Positions 60,151 through 64,000 of a stretch of DNA of 64,000 nt are shown here, piece by piece (positions within the stretch are counted from its first letter, which is position 1; every line of letters starts with the position of its first letter). The position numbers and the translations under genes were made by a program. The notes under the pieces are model-generated. The model saw nothing but the letters and a program-made list of their open reading frames with translations, did not search any database and was not told the DNA's origin. The stretch is from Rhyacophila brunnea. Lineage: Eukaryota; Arthropoda; Insecta; Trichoptera; Rhyacophilidae. Location: the NCBI GenBank assembly GCA_022495005.1, contig JAGYXB010000002.1, forward strand, positions 62,001 through 126,000, read 5' to 3'.

Positions 60151-62293
60151 CTAGCTGAAGTACCCAGCTTCGCACAGGATCGCTTCGTGGTTATATTTAT
60201 CTTAGATATTTGAAAAATAATAAGAGGTAATTATTTTTTTGATACGAGTATTAAAATATCTGTGTAATACAATATGGCAATATGAAAATAATTCTAATAG
60301 GAGTAAAGGTCAAACATAAGAACACTAAATTAAAATCGAATCCAAAATATGAAAACGTTATTAATGTTATTAATATGTAGTAAAAAAAAAAAACAAAATT
60401 GGATGTAACAAACAAACAACAAACTTTGTATTTTATATAATAATAATTTAGAAATATTTCCAGGTGTGCGCACAACAACTGACAAAAGTTTCATCGCAAT
60501 CGGATGAATGGCATAAGAACGCATACAAATAGAAGAAGAAAAAGATGGTTGTACTAATTCAGAAACCTTTGCAGGCGTGCGCACAACAACTGGTAAAAAT
60601 TTCATCACAATCGGATAAATGGCATAATAACGTATACAAATAGAAGAAGAAAAAGATAATTGTACTAATTCAGAAACCTTTGCGGGCAAGGGCGCAACAC
60701 TTGATCAAAATTTCATTGCAATCGGATGAATGGTATAGGAACGCATACGAATAGAAAAAAAAGATGATTTTCTAGTTCAGAAATCTTTGTGGGCATGCGC
60801 ACGACAACTCACCAAAGTTTCATTGCAATCGGATGAATGGTGTAGGTACGCATTCGAATAGAAGAAGAAGATGATGGTTGTACTAATTCAGAAACCTTTG
60901 CAGGCGTGCGCACGACAACTCACCAAAGTTTCATAGCAATCGGATGAATGGTATAGGAACGCATTCAAATAGAAGAAGAAGAAGAAGGTTGTACTAATTT
61001 AGAAACCTTTGCGGGCTTGCGCACAACAACTGGTCAAAATTTCATCGCAATTGGATGAATGGTATAGGGACCATACGAATAAAAGAAGATAAAATAAAGA
61101 CGAAGAAGAAGAAAAAGATAGTTGTACTATTTCAGAAACCTTTGCGGGTGTTAACACAACAACTGACGAAGGTTTCATCGCAATCGGATGAATGGTATAG
61201 GAACCATACGAATAAAAGAAGATAGAATGTAGAAAAAGAAGAAAATCATAATTTTTCTAATTCAGAAACCTTAATGGGTATGAATACAACCACTCACTAA
61301 AATTTCATCGCAATCAGATGAATGGTATAGGAACCATACGAATAAAACAAAATAGAACGAAGAAGAAGAAGATGATGATTTTTCTAATTCAGAAACCTTC
61401 ATGGGTATGCATAAAACCACTTACCAAAATTTCATCGCAATCGGATGAATGGTATAGGAACGTATATGGGACACACAGACAGACAGACATACAGTTGTTA
61501 CTTATTGCTTGCACTTCCGCAAAGAGTATAGGCTATATCTTATATATAAAAATGAATGTCTGTCTGTATGCCTGTCTGTCTGTCTGTCTTTCTGTCTGTC
61601 CCGTATGCGTTCCTATACCATTCATCCGATTGCGATGAAACCTTCGTCAGTTGTTGTGGTAACACCCGCAAAGGTTTCTAAATTAGTACAACCATCTTCT
61701 TCTTTTGTTTTATATTCTTCTATTCGTATGCGTTTCTATTCCATTCATCCGATTGCAATAAAACTTTCGTTAAAAATTGTGTCAAAACCCGCGAAGGTTT
61801 CTGGATTAGAATAATCATCTTCTTCTTCTTCTATTTTATCTTCCTCTATTCACAATGAAACTTTGGTGAGTTATTGTGCGCATGCCCACGAAGATTTCTG
61901 AATTAGAAAATCTTCTTCTTCTTCTATTTGTATGCGTTCCTATACCATTCATCCGATTGCGATGAAACTTTTGTCAGTTGTTGTGCGCACACCTACAAAG
62001 GTTTCTAAATTAGTATTATATAAAATACAACGTTTGTTGTTTGTTTGTTCCATGCAATTTTGATTTTTTTACTGCATATTAATAACATTAATAACGTTTG
62101 CATATTTTGGATTCGATTTTAATTCAGTGGTTTTTTGTTTGACTTTTACTCATATTAGAATTATTTTCATATTGCCATTTTGTATAACACAGATATTTTA
62201 ATATTATAAAAATAATTACCTCTTAATATTTTTAATATCTAAGATAAATGTAACCACGAAACGACCCTGTGCGAAGCCGGGTACTTCAGCTAG
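60151..62293. mobile_element. Large foldback element with array-built arms
   Basis: The ends CTAGCTGAAGTACCC and GGGTACTTCAGCTAG are inverted. The match continues inward for ~280 bp (GATCGCTTCGTGG..., TTAATGTTATTAATATG, AACAAACAAACAACAAA). Inside each arm is a tandem array of a 107-131-bp unit with core GCAATCGGATGAATGGTATA, followed by GGAACGCATACGAATA, a GAAGAAGAA tract and TTCAGAAACCTTTGCGGGC. Nine units point one way (60450-61490) and four the other (61600-62020). The hinge (61475-61605) carries GACAGACAGACA and TGTCTGTCTGTC tracts. Short ORFs through it (60330-60689, 61318-61638, 61509-61814) repeat the peptide IHPIAMK and come from the array. Tandem-array arms recall Foldback elements; the CTAG end and central microsatellite recall non-autonomous Helentrons. 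Class unresolved. Confidence 0.85.
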
Positions 62294-62299
62294 TATATT

Positions 62300-63720
62300 A
62301 TAATATCTTATTCTTCAAAATCACTAGAACTAGCAAGATCGGCTGCTTCTGCTCGCCAACGTAAAAGAAGAGCTTATTCAAAAATGTCAATTGTACCAGG
62401 ATAGGCGATTCAAATAACAAATTACATCAGAATCTGTCCCATTAGGAAATAAATAGCATACAGCTAATAAATTTATGATTATAAGCAAATAATCTTACCT
62501 AACTAAATCTATTCAACAAAAAATATAATATTATGTCTGTGAGATTTAAACAAATACGTTATGACTATTTTACGATAAAATAATATTATTATATATTATG
62601 ATATTATAATATAATAATAATATATCATTATTTGATTAAGTATATTATCAAACAGATATTTAATAGGTAGTAAGAAGGCCTTTTAAGTGGATTAAGTATA
62701 CCAGATGTTTAAGGACAACAGATAAAATTTTAAGGGTGGCATTAATCATGAGATTATTTTTATCCCCTTTTAAAATGTTCGCTTTTATGGAAATTTTGCT
62801 TGTCTCGTTCGTTTGAATTTACACGATTGACATTATAAGACATATAACAACTAGATAGGCAAAATGTATACTTAGCAGAGTGATTCAAAGAAATTTATTT
62901 TTCCCCATCTATCCTATTTATCCTCAACTCCAATATGGCGTGATATTTAAGCAGAGAAATATTAATATAGTCAATGTCAATAATTTGAATACCGTTTAAT
63001 TATATTGAACCGTTATATATTAACTTATTTATTTAAAAAAAATACATATTGCGCACATTACACATTATTAATTGAAGACGTTCATTTCGAATAAACAGTA
63101 CAGGTAAATCAAATTAGTAGGTAGTACAAAAAAACAATAATTCAAGAAAAATAAAAATTAACAATAAAATAGAATTTTGTGCATCACTAAAACTATCTAC
63201 ATCTCTAAGGAGTGCATTGACCAGCCCTCGCAATTGGTGCTTGGTGAGCCTGACATGAAGAAAAAGTTTTCTTCTAAATAGGCAATGACGACCACACACG
63301 TAATTGACGGGTGCCTAGAAATTTAATTTTTTTAGAATATAAGGATTGGAAGCTATGCTACATGAGAGCAGGGAAAAATAATTTAAGAGCAAAAGTTACC
63401 TATGAGCTTCAAGAGAATAAAAGGCCATGTTATATTGAATCAATTAAGTCAACCCCTGGCCGGCCACTCTAGCATATCCGTTGACAAAATCCAACCACCG
63501 GAGTCTGGGTCTGCAAATCGACCTCCGACTATCCGTTCTGGTATTCGGAATTCCCCTCGGCTGTTGGGCACCGTCCATTCTTGCTTCATGCCCCGCCCAT
63601 CAAAATCTGCTAAGTTTTACGAATGCGGAGATACATGTTTCTTAAGATACATGACGCTGTAGACCGTCCAGATTCATGGTTGACTACAGAACTGTCCTCT
63701 CTAGTTTTATCTCTCTAGTC
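62300..63720. other. Intergenic stretch
   Basis: 62570-62640 is a dense AT palindrome. The minus-strand ORF at 63114-63299 and the GC-richer plus-strand ORF at 63402-63662 carry no motif that I can name. The latter precedes a LINE relic and may be retroelement-derived. Confidence 0.3.
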
Positions 63721-63727
63721 AGTTTTA

Positions 63728-63896
63728 TGGGACGATGAATGTTATTTATGTGATGGCAACACCTCTCAAACACTGGAATAGCATTAACAACTGTCCAATA
63801 ATAAAAAGGAGCGATGTGCTTTCGGACACTACTACGATGATGACCTCAAAAAAACCCACGAAATACAAAATATCATTTCTGGCTTTTACAAGAAAT
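63728..63896 (+). pseudogene. Frameshifted LINE ORF2 tail, same family as 39846-40493
   Basis: From 63728 the frame reads WDDECYLCDGNTSQTL, matching the RDDDCCPCDGNTSQTV stretch of the element at 39846. A one-base change then shifts to NSINNCPIIKR, supplying the final Cys of the Cys/His cluster (the expected His before it is lost). A second shift leads to RCAFGHYY...DLKKTHEIQNI, which aligns with DLQKPHEVLSN, and a stop at about 63894-63896. At least two frameshifts, so it is non-functional. Confidence 0.7.
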
Positions 63897-64000
63897 AAAT
63901 GGAGTACCATATTATGTAACTATACTACAATATTTGCTTTTTGACCTAAAAGTCATAATATAAAATATGGACAACTCCAGTAGTTTTTAATATATTTCAC

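Noticed and set aside
60330..60689. 119-codon minus-strand ORF and similar ORFs at 61318 and 61509
   Set aside because: They read through the tandem array; the repeated IHPIAMK peptide is a consequence of a unit whose length is sometimes a multiple of three.
60450..61490. CRISPR-like array
   Set aside because: The repeated unit is ~120 bp and the variable parts are diverged copies of each other, not unique spacers; the setting is eukaryotic.

Overview
This window looks like gene-poor, AT-rich insect chromosomal DNA. Several things point to a eukaryote: an intronless, decayed copy of a nuclear gene for a mitochondrial protein, tRNA-headed SINEs, non-LTR retrotransposon tails with poly(A), hAT transposons with 8-bp target duplications, and many foldback MITEs. 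The arthropod telomere motif TTAGG occurs as interstitial arrays. A hemipteran such as an aphid is my best guess from general appearance, but that is inference. No intact protein-coding gene, tRNA, rRNA or CRISPR array is visible. Almost all the open reading frames are short and AT-driven.

Layout. 1-497: a foldback element with GC-rich inverted arms. 2065-4758: a hAT element with an exact 8-bp target duplication; inside it sit a retropseudogene of the F1-ATPase assembly factor ATPAF1 (ATP11), a 153-bp tandem duplication and a tRNA-SINE. 5945-8421: a 2.5-kb inverted-repeat element with a second transposon nested in it and a palindromic MITE nested inside that. 9518-9758: the best candidate for an exon of a living gene, a terminal exon encoding a Cys-rich, GPI-anchor-like C-terminus. 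10-34 kb: mostly AT-rich DNA with SINEs, MITEs, LINE scraps and a possible LTR remnant. 34014-35530: a second three-level nest (hAT, then hAT MITE, then palindromic MITE), two levels of which have exact target duplications. 36-45 kb: SINE pair, near-perfect 221-bp palindrome, a 5'-truncated I/R1-type LINE tail, a telomere-motif foldback and an inverted pair of one MITE. 51539-52383: a deletion derivative of a hAT transposon that still encodes 199 residues of transposase. 54536-55359: an inverted-repeat-bounded segment with an unrecognised ORF. 60151-62293: a foldback element whose arms are tandem arrays of a ~110-130-bp unit (nine units on one side, four on the other). 63728-63896: a second, frameshifted relic of the same LINE family.

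The genes do not form a working system. The window is a layered record of transposition, and exact target duplications let several insertion orders be read directly. The most unusual objects are the ATPAF1 retrocopy enclosed by a TSD-bounded hAT element, the array-armed foldback at 60-62 kb, the TTAGG-bearing foldback at 43.1 kb, and the unrecognised ORF at 54.9-55.2 kb.
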